A stretch of 19,923 nt of DNA, from NCBI GenBank assembly GCA_017941505.1, contig JAGAWH010000186.1, positions 1 to 19,923 of the forward strand, read 5' to 3'. The notes under the pieces are model-generated. The model saw only the letters and a list, made by a program, of their open reading frames with translations. It had not been told where the DNA came from and searched no databases. The translations under genes were made by a program, and so were the position numbers. Shown piece by piece: positions 6,559 through 12,462 of the stretch (positions are counted from its first letter, which is position 1; each line of letters begins with the position of its first letter). The DNA comes from Faecalicoccus sp. (GTDB lineage: Bacteria > Bacillota_I > Bacilli_A > Erysipelotrichales > Erysipelotrichaceae).

Positions 6559-7095
6559 ATGTGTGGAAGATATAATTTTAATCCAAATGATATCGATTAT
6601 CTTAAGGAACATTTTGAGCTGTTTTTAAATATCCCATATGGGGATATCTATCCATCATCTAAAGGATTGGTATTATTCGGTGATGATCATCACATCAAAG
6701 GCAGTTTAAAAACGTTTGGACTAAAAAGAAAATCGTTGATTATTAACGCAAGACAGGAAACGGTAACAGAAAAACCAACATTTAAAAATCTCAAACATTG
6801 TGTGGTTCCCTGCTCCGCTTTTTATGAATGGACACCTCAAAAGGAAATGGTGACCTTTTATAAAGAAGGTCAGATTCTATATCTGGCGGCATTATATGAA
6901 AAGGATGAATTTGTGATATTAACTACCAATGCCAACGCATCTGTTAAGGATGTGCATCCCCGTATGCCGTTGATTCTTCCTGAGAATTTGATTTCAAAAT
7001 GGATTTTCCCGGAAAATGATGTACAATCTCTGTTGAAAACAGAGCCAATCTCATTGGATCGTTTTCGACAATTTGAACAGTTATCTTTGTTCTAG
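6559..7095 (+). CDS. YedK/HMCES-type abasic-site DNA-protein crosslink protein (SRAP) with a C-terminal clamp-binding motif
   Basis: SRAP proteins use a Cys exposed after Met removal to form a thiazolidine crosslink with abasic sites in single-stranded DNA, protecting stalled forks. The active-site set is visible: Cys2 (MCGRY), Asn63 in NARQET, Glu90 in FYEW and His133 in VHPRMP. At 178 residues the protein is shorter than E. coli YedK (about 220), with trimmed loops. Its last five residues are QLSLF, the consensus beta-clamp-binding pentapeptide. No SD is visible before the ATG at 6559, yet Cys2 requires this start, so translation may be leaderless or weak. It is probably cotranscribed with the YggS-type gene 12 bases downstream. 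The family is certain. The clamp link is inferred. Confidence 0.94.
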   Translation: MCGRYNFNPNDIDYLKEHFELFLNIPYGDIYPSSKGLVLFGDDHHIKGSLKTFGLKRKSLIINARQETVTEKPTFKNLKHCVVPCSAFYEWTPQKEMVTFYKEGQILYLAALYEKDEFVILTTNANASVKDVHPRMPLILPENLISKWIFPENDVQSLLKTEPISLDRFRQFEQLSLF

Positions 7096-7107
7096 AAAGG
7101 AATCATT

Positions 7108-7728
7108 ATGAATCTTGAATTGATAAATGATTTAAAAAAGCTTTCAAATGTTACGGTTGTTGCGGTATCCAAGACCCGTTCATCAGATGAAATCGATGCA
7201 GTTGTCAGTGCCGGCTTAACAATATTCGGAGAAAACCGGGTGCAGGAATTTGTAGATAAATACAATCCAAAATATACCTGGCATATTATCGGTCATCTTC
7301 AGACCAACAAAGTGAAATATGTAGTGGGAAAAGCGGATGTGATTGAGTCTTTAGATTCGATCAAGCTTGCCAAAGAAATTGAAAAACAGGCCTCTAAATT
7401 AAATGTTGTTCAGAAAGTATTGGTGCAAATCAAAATTTCCGAAGACGAGAAAAAGACTGGCCTTCCGTATTCGCAGGCAATCGCCTTTCTTAAGGAATTA
7501 GAAAACTATCCGCATATCTGTGTAAAAGGCTTTATGTGTGTGGCAAGCCATACTGAAGATGAAGTGTTGATTGCCAAAGAATTTGACCAGATGCATGAAT
7601 TATATTTATCTATGAAAGAAATCTATCCTGAAATTGATACTTTATCGATGGGTATGTCCCAGGATTATAAGCTTGCGATTGCGCATGGATCCAATATGGT
7701 TCGTATCGGTCATGCGATTTTTGAATAA
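7108..7728 (+). CDS. YggS/PLPBP family pyridoxal-5'-phosphate homeostasis protein
   Basis: This non-enzymatic PLP carrier of the alanine-racemase-like fold I type is involved in vitamin B6 and amino-acid homeostasis. The PLP lysine is K22 in VAVSKTR. Other family blocks are FGENRVQEF (40-48), WHIIGHLQTNKVK (58-70), VLVQIKISEDEKKTG (104-118) and, near the C-terminus, SMGMSQDY with GSNMVRIGHAIF. At 206 residues it is slightly short but complete. The ATG at 7108 has AAAGGA six bases upstream, just after the stop of the YedK-like gene. In many Bacillota the yggS homologue (ylmE) sits beside sepF and division genes. Here it is paired with a DNA-repair gene instead. Confidence 0.95.
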   Translation: MNLELINDLKKLSNVTVVAVSKTRSSDEIDAVVSAGLTIFGENRVQEFVDKYNPKYTWHIIGHLQTNKVKYVVGKADVIESLDSIKLAKEIEKQASKLNVVQKVLVQIKISEDEKKTGLPYSQAIAFLKELENYPHICVKGFMCVASHTEDEVLIAKEFDQMHELYLSMKEIYPEIDTLSMGMSQDYKLAIAHGSNMVRIGHAIFE

Positions 7729-7736
7729 GAATCTAC

Positions 7737-7764
7737 TTGTTTGTATAAGTGAATATGATAGAAT
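7737..7764 (+). promoter_or_regulatory. Promoter of the amidase gene, predicting a leaderless mRNA
   Basis: TTGTTT (7737-7742) and TAGAAT (7759-7764) are 16 bases apart. TG at 7756-7757 makes it an extended -10 (TGATAGAAT). Only seven bases separate the -10 from the ATG at 7772, so the transcript would begin at or next to the start codon. No SD is present. Confidence 0.6.
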
Positions 7765-7771
7765 TTAGGTT

Positions 7772-8533
7772 ATGAAAAAAATAAGTGCAGAACGTAGAAA
7801 GGTTTTAACGATCTTAGCTTCCGGTATTCTGGTATGGGCAGTTCTTTTGTTCTTTACCTTTGATTTCACATCGGAAGCACAAAAAGCTGCCACAGCTCGA
7901 AAAGATCAGGAAGGAACCTCTGAAAAAACAGATTCAACCAATCAAACGATTGCACCGGTATCCGTAATTATCGATGCAGGACATGGCGATTATGATGATG
8001 GCCTTGTCGCAGAAGATGGATCAAAAGAAAAAGATCTAACTTTAAATCTGGTATTAAAGATCGGAAAAGAATTAGGTAAGATGGACTCCAATATTACCGT
8101 TTTATATACCCGTGATTCCGATGAGATCCATTTCTCAAGTTCAACGAAAAACGATGAATCCGGACGCATCAACGTAGCCAATAACTCGGAAGCGGATTAT
8201 TTCCTTTCCATTCATATGGCAAGAGATGATGATGCTCAAAAAACAGGTTACAGCGGATATACCAGAGAAGACGATACATCATCACAAACTTTATATGTAG
8301 ATATTGCCAAGGAATTAACAGAAGTTGGATGGACACCGGATTTAGGAATCAACTATGTCAACAATGAACCGGAAGTGATCGCCAACCAAACTGAAAGACC
8401 TTCCTTATTAATAGAGATTGGTTTTATCACCAATGTGGATGAAGTCAATGAATTAAACCAGGAAGAAATTCAAGATACTTTGGCCAAAGCTATTGCGACA
8501 GGTTACTACAATTATTTGAAATCATTGAATTAG
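7772..8533 (+). CDS. N-acetylmuramoyl-L-alanine amidase (Amidase_3), membrane-anchored
   Basis: The enzyme cleaves the amide bond between N-acetylmuramic acid and L-alanine in peptidoglycan, outside the cell. The 253-residue protein has a cytosolic basic N-terminus, one membrane anchor or uncleaved signal (about 12-31), a low-complexity linker (32-62) and the catalytic domain (63-250). Zinc and catalytic residues are visible: His71 in IDAGHGD, Glu86 in KEKDLTLN, His148 in SIHM and Glu215 in LIEIGFITN. The usual SIHxN is SIHMA here, a small departure. The gene seems to have its own promoter and no SD (AGG only 4 bases from the ATG), which suggests leaderless translation. A terminator follows directly. 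Confidence 0.93.
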   Translation: MKKISAERRKVLTILASGILVWAVLLFFTFDFTSEAQKAATARKDQEGTSEKTDSTNQTIAPVSVIIDAGHGDYDDGLVAEDGSKEKDLTLNLVLKIGKELGKMDSNITVLYTRDSDEIHFSSSTKNDESGRINVANNSEADYFLSIHMARDDDAQKTGYSGYTREDDTSSQTLYVDIAKELTEVGWTPDLGINYVNNEPEVIANQTERPSLLIEIGFITNVDEVNELNQEEIQDTLAKAIATGYYNYLKSLN

Positions 8534-8587
8534 AAAAAGGGACTGTGAGCCTCTGAATTACAATCAGCAGGCTATACAGCCCTTTTT
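8534..8587. terminator. Long imperfect terminator after the amidase gene, probably bidirectional
   Basis: AAAAAGGG (8534-8541) pairs with CCCTTTTT (8580-8587), CTGT (8543-8546) with ACAG (8576-8579), and AGCC (8548-8551) with GGCT (8570-8573). The stem has a bulged A and a small internal loop. Runs of five A and five T flank it, so it can work in both directions. It separates the amidase gene from the relB relic. Confidence 0.75.
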
Positions 8588-8639
8588 ATTAAACTTCATA
8601 AAGTTGTCATATTTTATAAAACAATTTGACAGAACAATT

Positions 8640-8927
8640 TTATACATCTAAAAGAACCTCATCCTTTGCCTCATCAAAGGAATCATACCGCTTATATGCA
8701 CCTTGATTCTTTCTCATCTGTTCATACTCTGCAAGGGCTGCACGAGTTTCTGAATTTGGGCTTTTTCTTTTTATTTCAAATGGTATTCCATCATTGTTGA
8801 CAGCACTTTTTAGAAAAATAGTAATGGCAGTTGACATATTCAATCCAAGATCCACAAACAAAGCTTAGGCCTGAGCCTTTAAATCAGCGTCAACTCTAAC
8901 ATTAATGTTGGCAGACGACATTTTCAT
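8640..8927 (-). pseudogene. RelB/DinJ-family antitoxin relic interrupted by a stop codon
   Basis: From ATG 8927 (GGAG seven bases upstream; a second ATG is at 8921) the frame reads MKMSSANINVRVDADLKAQA. It then meets TAA (8867-8865) and continues without a shift as ALFVDLGLNMSTAITIFLKS to the stop at 8640. RelB/DinJ antitoxins have exactly this ribbon-helix-helix N-terminus, normally with Glu after KAQA. A single GAA to TAA change explains the break. Without it the protein would be 95 residues, the usual length. No RelE or YafQ toxin gene follows: only about 50 bases separate it from the amidase terminator. It is an orphan relic, or possibly a sequencing error. Restart at the TTG at 8861 would lose the DNA-binding strand. 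Confidence 0.85.
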
Positions 8928-8952
8928 CACACCTCTCCGTTCTTGTGTTAAC

Positions 8953-8980
8953 AATATAATACATATCTTGTACATTGTAA
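8953..8980 (-). promoter_or_regulatory. Candidate promoter of the relB relic
   Basis: On the minus strand TTACAA (8980-8975) and TATATT (8958-8953) are 16 bases apart, with the SD about 15 bases further on. TGTACA palindromes nearby could be parts of a RelB operator. This is a weak match in AT-rich DNA. Confidence 0.3.
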
Positions 8981-9218
8981 GCATTCTTATTTCCGCTTAT
9001 AAGCATATGTTTGGCATGGTACATAGTATGTATTCTTTATTTTTTTTATGTTTGGGATAAATAAGCCCGTTTATCAGATGGAAACAAAGATTATCTTCCT
9101 TCTATGCATCGGCTCTGAACGACTGCCCTAATTTGATATCACATTTCTGGCATCAAAATCAAAAAAAATTAGATGGTGGCAGGATCATCTATTTGTCAGA
9201 ACCGTGAAATATAGACAG
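8981..9218. other. Gene-free stretch with no recognisable element
   Basis: No gene with a start codon and SD is visible here on either strand. It contains a 10-bp palindrome GCTTATAAGC near 8996-9005. It also holds a short plus-strand frame without a start (9132 to the TAA ending at 9236) that reads like the tail of a basic protein (RWWQDHLFVRTVKYRQNDKR). This could be debris of a lost gene, which fits its place between a broken antitoxin and an oxidoreductase operon. Confidence 0.3.
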
Positions 9219-9258
9219 AATGATAAAAGAGAATAATAATGATAAAAGAGAATAATAA
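9219..9258. repeat. Two perfect tandem copies of a 19-bp unit
   Basis: ATGATAAAAGAGAATAATA occurs twice in direct succession (9220-9238 and 9239-9257), with the match extending one base on each side. It lies right beside the terminator of the aldo/keto reductase operon. It was probably made by replication slippage. No function is evident. Confidence 0.85.
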
Positions 9259-9290
9259 AATACGGTATAGAGTCAAATCTATACCATATT
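9256..9290. terminator. Terminator of the flavodoxin-aldo/keto reductase operon, possibly bidirectional
   Basis: GGTATAGA (9264-9271) pairs perfectly with TCTATACC (9278-9285) around a six-base loop. ATA/TAT arms extend the stem beyond one mismatch. On the minus strand it starts within a few bases of the stop codon at 9292 and is followed by TTTTATTATT. On the plus strand TTTTT follows. Confidence 0.8.
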
Positions 9291-9291
9291 T

Positions 9292-10134
9292 TTATGCCTT
9301 TTCGTATTCTGGCTGATAACTCGCAAAGTGTGCTAATTGATCATCGCTGCGATAATAATAACGCTTACCTTGATCTAATGCGACAATTTCTGCCATTTCA
9401 TCTTCAGTTAATTTGAAATCAAAGATATTCAAGTTATCGCGGATATGATCCACATTTTTGCTTCCCGGAATTACCGCGAACTGCATCTGTGTATGCCATC
9501 TTAAGATAATCTGCTGAGGTGATTTTCCATACTTTTCAGCCAATTTTGTGAATACCGGTTCATTCACCAATGACTTATCTCCATGTCCTAATGGGTACCA
9601 GCTCATCAAATGAATTCCATATTTATCCGTTGTCTTACGAAGCTCTTTCTGGCTGAAATAAGGATGACATTCTACCTGCATAAATTGAGGTACAATTTCC
9701 CAATTCTTTTCTAATTCTTCTAAGAATTCACCTTCAAAGTTAGATATTCCGATTGTCTTGACTTTCCCTTCACGATATGCCTTTTCTAACTGGCGATATC
9801 CTGCCATCCAGTTTCCTGCCGGCTGATGAATATAAAGTAAATCTACATAATCAAGACCTAAACGTTCTAACGTTTCATCTACCGCATTTTCATTTTCATA
9901 TTCACTTGGCCATAATTTTGTAGAGACAAAGACATCTTCTCTTTTTACGCCGCTTTCTTGAATGCCGCGTCCTACTGCTCTTTCATTTACATAAGCGTTA
10001 GCTGTATCAATTAAAGAGTATCCCATCTTTAATGCTTCTCTGACACTGTTTTGGGCATCTTTTGGTGCCAACATAAATGTTCCAAGTCCAATTACCGGGC
10101 ACTTTACATCATTGTTCAATACTAAATATTCCAT
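9292..10134 (-). CDS. Aldo/keto reductase (AKR5-like, NADPH-dependent)
   Basis: This cytosolic TIM-barrel oxidoreductase reduces aldehydes or ketones with NADPH. The substrate cannot be told from sequence. The catalytic tetrad is present: Asp43 and Tyr48 (LIDTANAYVNE), Lys73 (STKLWPSE) and His103 (YIHQP). The cofactor-phosphate motif IPGSKNVDHIRDN lies at 222-234. Length (280) and motifs resemble the 2,5-diketogluconate and glyoxal reductase group found in Bacillota. GGAGG lies eight bases before the ATG at 10134. The flavodoxin gene ends 13 bases upstream, so the two form an operon divergent from a LysR gene. That pairing suggests a shared redox or electrophile-stress response, which is inference. 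Confidence 0.95.
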   Translation of the reverse strand: MEYLVLNNDVKCPVIGLGTFMLAPKDAQNSVREALKMGYSLIDTANAYVNERAVGRGIQESGVKREDVFVSTKLWPSEYENENAVDETLERLGLDYVDLLYIHQPAGNWMAGYRQLEKAYREGKVKTIGISNFEGEFLEELEKNWEIVPQFMQVECHPYFSQKELRKTTDKYGIHLMSWYPLGHGDKSLVNEPVFTKLAEKYGKSPQQIILRWHTQMQFAVIPGSKNVDHIRDNLNIFDFKLTEDEMAEIVALDQGKRYYYRSDDQLAHFASYQPEYEKA

Positions 10135-10147
10135 TGTTTTATCCTCC

Positions 10148-10669
10148 TTACATTAAATTATTTGTAGATAACCAGCTCTTCAGTGCTGTATCGCAATTTC
10201 CTGCTTGAGATCCTGTGATCGGCAATCCCTTTTTAACGTTTGCCTTAGAGGCAGCCTTTTTAATATCTTTTTCGGTTCTTCCCATTCCGCTTCCTTCATT
10301 AGTACAGATTGGAAGAATGGTCTTACCGGAAAAATCATACTTTTCTAAGAAAGTGAAAACTGCCATCGGCATATGTGACCAATAATTCGGATATGCCAGA
10401 ATGATCGTATCGTATTCATCGATGGAATCCGGATAACTTACCAATTCCGGGCGGGCATTGTTCTTAAGGTCTTTCTTGGCCTCATCAATGCAGGTCATAT
10501 ATACCGGTGAATATGGATTTTTCATTTCTATTTTAAATGTATCTGTTTCAATCATGTCTTTAATCTTGTTACATACAATTTCTGTGTTTCCCACTTTTAC
10601 ATAGCGCATGGATCCTCCAAAGTAGTTTTCATCCGCTCTTGAGAAAAATGCAGTTAATACTTTTGCCAT
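10148..10669 (-). CDS. Flavodoxin family protein (Flavodoxin_4 type)
   Basis: The 173-residue FMN-binding fold probably acts as a quinone, nitro or electron-transfer partner in the cytosol. The N-terminal FMN-binding loop is of the extended type, FFSRADENYFGG followed by VGNTE (26-30). The central block AYPNYWSHMPMAVFTFLEKY (92-111) and LPICTNEGSGMG (119-130) are characteristic. No secretion signal is seen. The ATG at 10669 has AAGGAGGT seven bases upstream. It is the first gene of the two-gene operon and is probably controlled by the divergent LysR regulator at 10775. It could be an FMN-dependent reductase rather than a true electron-carrier flavodoxin. Confidence 0.93.
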   Translation of the reverse strand: MAKVLTAFFSRADENYFGGSMRYVKVGNTEIVCNKIKDMIETDTFKIEMKNPYSPVYMTCIDEAKKDLKNNARPELVSYPDSIDEYDTIILAYPNYWSHMPMAVFTFLEKYDFSGKTILPICTNEGSGMGRTEKDIKKAASKANVKKGLPITGSQAGNCDTALKSWLSTNNLM

Positions 10670-10698
10670 ACTGCTTACCTCCTTGTTTGTATGGCTAC

Positions 10699-10704
10699 AT
10701 TATA
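10699..10704 (-). promoter_or_regulatory. -10 box of the flavodoxin operon
   Basis: A perfect TATAAT on the minus strand lies 29 bases before the flavodoxin ATG. The -35 region is poor (TTAGAA at 18 bases), as expected of a promoter needing an activator. The 12-bp palindrome at 10735-10746 is centred about 48 bases upstream of the predicted transcript start. Confidence 0.6.
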
Positions 10705-10728
10705 AAAGTCAGTTATTAAAATTTCTAA

Positions 10729-10756
10729 TTGAATAATTATATAATTGATTTAATAT
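10729..10756 (+). promoter_or_regulatory. Candidate promoter of the lysR gene
   Basis: TTGAAT (10729-10734) and TAATAT (10751-10756) are 16 bases apart. The spacer is largely occupied by the palindrome AATTATATAATT, so bound regulator would block its own promoter. This is consistent with the autorepression usual for LysR genes. Confidence 0.5.
10735..10746. promoter_or_regulatory. Candidate LysR operator: perfect 12-bp palindrome
   Basis: AATTATATAATT is its own reverse complement. It lies in the 105-base gap between the divergent lysR and flavodoxin genes, inside the lysR promoter and upstream of the flavodoxin -10. Position supports an operator. The AT-rich content means chance cannot be excluded. 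Confidence 0.45.
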
Positions 10757-10774
10757 TTAAATAGAGGTGCAACT

Positions 10775-11662
10775 ATGAACACAAAACAAATTGATTTCTG
10801 TATTGAATTAGCCCATACGCTCAATTTCAGCAGAGCAGCGGATAACTTATATGTCAGTCAGCCTACTTTTTCCTATCAGATCCGCCTTTTAGAAGAAGAG
10901 GTCGGCTTTAAAATCTTTGAAAGAAGCGGCAAAGGGGCCACGATTACACCGGCCGGTTCTCAATTTATCAATTTTCTTGTGAATATGCGGGAAGATTTAA
11001 AACGGGCCATTGAACAGGGGCAGAATTTCAGTTCTAAATATAAGGATTCCTTATCCATCTGCATGTCGGTTCGTCAATCGGTTTATTTTCTTCCTGAGGC
11101 AATGCGTCTTTTTAGCGAAAAATATCCCCATATCCAATTGATTCCTTTGTTTCAATATGCGCATGGACTGGAAGTTTTTCTTCGAAATGAGACAGATATT
11201 CTTTTTGCCCTGAAAGAACAGGTTGATCATCTTCCCGATATCACCATGCATAAATTATTTAAGAGCCGCGTTTATTTAATTACTCAAAGAGATGATCCAC
11301 TAGCCGAAAAAAATATCATTAATGAAGAAGATCTTTATGGCCGGACTTTGATGATAGGAGGTGGTTCCCCTCACGCCTTACAAACTGTTCAGCATCGTTT
11401 GATCAATACCGGAAAGATTCAATATTTTAACAGTGCTGACCACGATACTACCTTAACCAATGTAGCTGCCGGATTAGGTGTTTGTCTGGCTCCGGGTTTC
11501 TTAAATGATCACAGCGGACAATTTGCCTGGATTCCATTTGAGTGTACGGAACATTTTGAATGCGTTTTATGTACGCATAGAGATGATCGAAGAGAATCTA
11601 TTTCATCTTTCGTTCAAATTCTACAAAATTTATATGAAGAAGCTGTAGCTTTTCCTCTATAA
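10775..11662 (+). CDS. LysR family transcriptional regulator
   Basis: The 295-residue protein has the winged helix-turn-helix at 1-60 (LNFSRAADNLYVSQPTFSYQ, then ERSGKGATITPAG). A linker helix (about 60-85) and the two-lobed periplasmic-binding-like effector domain (about 88-290) follow. The SD AGAGGTG lies just before the ATG at 10775. LysR proteins usually activate the divergently transcribed neighbour in response to a small molecule and repress themselves. The divergent flavodoxin-aldo/keto reductase operon is therefore the likely target. The inducer is unknown, and a redox-active or carbonyl compound would fit the targets. No clear terminator follows, so some transcription may run on toward the toxin-antitoxin genes. 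Confidence 0.95.
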   Translation: MNTKQIDFCIELAHTLNFSRAADNLYVSQPTFSYQIRLLEEEVGFKIFERSGKGATITPAGSQFINFLVNMREDLKRAIEQGQNFSSKYKDSLSICMSVRQSVYFLPEAMRLFSEKYPHIQLIPLFQYAHGLEVFLRNETDILFALKEQVDHLPDITMHKLFKSRVYLITQRDDPLAEKNIINEEDLYGRTLMIGGGSPHALQTVQHRLINTGKIQYFNSADHDTTLTNVAAGLGVCLAPGFLNDHSGQFAWIPFECTEHFECVLCTHRDDRRESISSFVQILQNLYEEAVAFPL

Positions 11663-11697
11663 TACCGTTTTTATATTCATATAACCGAGCAGAATTA

Positions 11698-11706
11698 TGA
11701 TATAAT
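11698..11706 (+). promoter_or_regulatory. Extended -10 promoter of the toxin-antitoxin operon
   Basis: TGATATAAT is a perfect extended -10 element 31 bases upstream of the antitoxin ATG at 11738. No good -35 box is found (TTCATA at 19 bases). Antitoxins of this family normally bind over such a promoter to repress it. No clear operator palindrome was recognised. Confidence 0.6.
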
Positions 11707-11737
11707 AATACCGAAATAATTAATGGAGGTGTTTAAT

Positions 11738-11998
11738 ATGATAATCAAATCCTCTACTGCTCTTCGAAATGACTATGGAAATATCTCTGAGTTGGCACAT
11801 CAAACAGATGAACCTATTTATATCACCAAAAACGGCGAAGGAGATATGGTGGTTATGAGCATTGAAGCATTCGAAAGACGCGAGGAACTTCATAAGTTAA
11901 AGGCAAGACTTGCAGCGACTGAAGAACTTCGCATGAATGGTCACCCCGGTATTTCTCTTTCTGAATCCCGCGCCAAACTAGAGAAGATATATGGCTGA
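11738..11998 (+). CDS. Phd/YefM family type II antitoxin
   Basis: The 86-residue protein has the Phd/YefM fold at its N-terminus (SSTALRNDYGNISELAH, then EPIYITKNGEGDMVVMSIEA). A charged C-terminal helix (about 46-86) should wrap and neutralise the toxin. Two starts are possible. The ATG at 11738 has GGAGG eight bases upstream, while the earlier ATG at 11723 overlaps that SD, so 11738 is chosen. The stop TGA overlaps the toxin start by 8 bases, the usual coupled arrangement in which antitoxin is made first. The N-terminal domain probably autorepresses the operon. Confidence 0.93.
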   Translation: MIIKSSTALRNDYGNISELAHQTDEPIYITKNGEGDMVVMSIEAFERREELHKLKARLAATEELRMNGHPGISLSESRAKLEKIYG

Positions 11999-12320
11999 CA
12001 AATTTTACCACGTCCAAATCCTTGATCCCGCACAAGGAGAAATCGAAGAGATTGCCCAGCTTTACCTTTCTCTTGCCTGTGTCTCATCAGCCAGGAAAAT
12101 TATGAATAAAATATATGATGCATTGGAACAGTTGACATGGTTTCCTCTTTTAGGACCCGCCATGAGAGAGACAGAGCTGCGTAAACTTGGTTATCGTTTT
12201 CTTGTTGTAGAGAAGTATATCGCAGTTTATCGCTTAATTGGGGATACGGTTTTTATATATCATATCTTTGATAGTCGCTCTGACTATCCTACTCTTTTCA
12301 AATCCGAGCTTTTTAAGTAA
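11991..12320 (+). CDS. RelE/ParE family type II toxin
   Basis: The 109-residue basic protein has the RelE/ParE superfamily layout. An N-terminal strand and helical hairpin (DPAQGEIEEIAQLYL, then SARKIMNKIYDALEQL) come first. The antiparallel sheet region follows (LGYRFLVVEKYIAVYRLIG, then TVFIYHIFDSRSDY). The closing block is the typical end of the ParE/RelE fold. RelE members cleave mRNA on the ribosome and ParE members poison gyrase. The sequence as read does not settle which applies. Its start lies inside the antitoxin gene (8-base overlap) with only a weak AGAGAAG SD, consistent with coupled, lower translation. The gene looks intact, with no premature stop. Confidence 0.92.
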   Translation: MADKFYHVQILDPAQGEIEEIAQLYLSLACVSSARKIMNKIYDALEQLTWFPLLGPAMRETELRKLGYRFLVVEKYIAVYRLIGDTVFIYHIFDSRSDYPTLFKSELFK

Positions 12321-12402
12321 AAAGTTGTGAGTTCATCTTTATACAGTTGAAAATTCATACTTACTATTTTGTTGAAATATAAAACTACTCATTGAACATT
12401 CT

Positions 12403-12432
12403 TTGACAAAATATCTGCCTTCCCATTATAAA
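12403..12432 (+). promoter_or_regulatory. Promoter-like TTGACA/TATAAA pair pointing into a terminator
   Basis: TTGACA (12403-12408, perfect -35) and TATAAA (12427-12432) are 18 bases apart on the plus strand. Transcription would start inside the terminator hairpin just downstream, so any product would be extremely short or would be read-through antisense to the lipid-kinase gene. It may be a chance match. Confidence 0.25.
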
Positions 12433-12460
12433 AAGCTCATACACGAAATATGAGCTTTTT
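12430..12460. terminator. Bidirectional terminator between the toxin gene and the mutS operon end
   Basis: AAAAAGCTCATA (12430-12441) and TATGAGCTTTTT (12449-12460) form a perfect 12-bp stem around a seven-base loop, with T runs on both strands. It can end the plus-strand toxin-antitoxin transcript and the minus-strand mutS-mutL-miaA-dagK transcript, whose last stop codon is 2 bases away. Confidence 0.9.
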
Positions 12461-12462
12461 GA

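Noticed and set aside
8928..9259. CRISPR or insertion-sequence remains in the gene-poor stretch
   Set aside because: There is only a two-copy 19-bp tandem repeat without spacers, and no terminal inverted repeats or recognisable transposase fragment.
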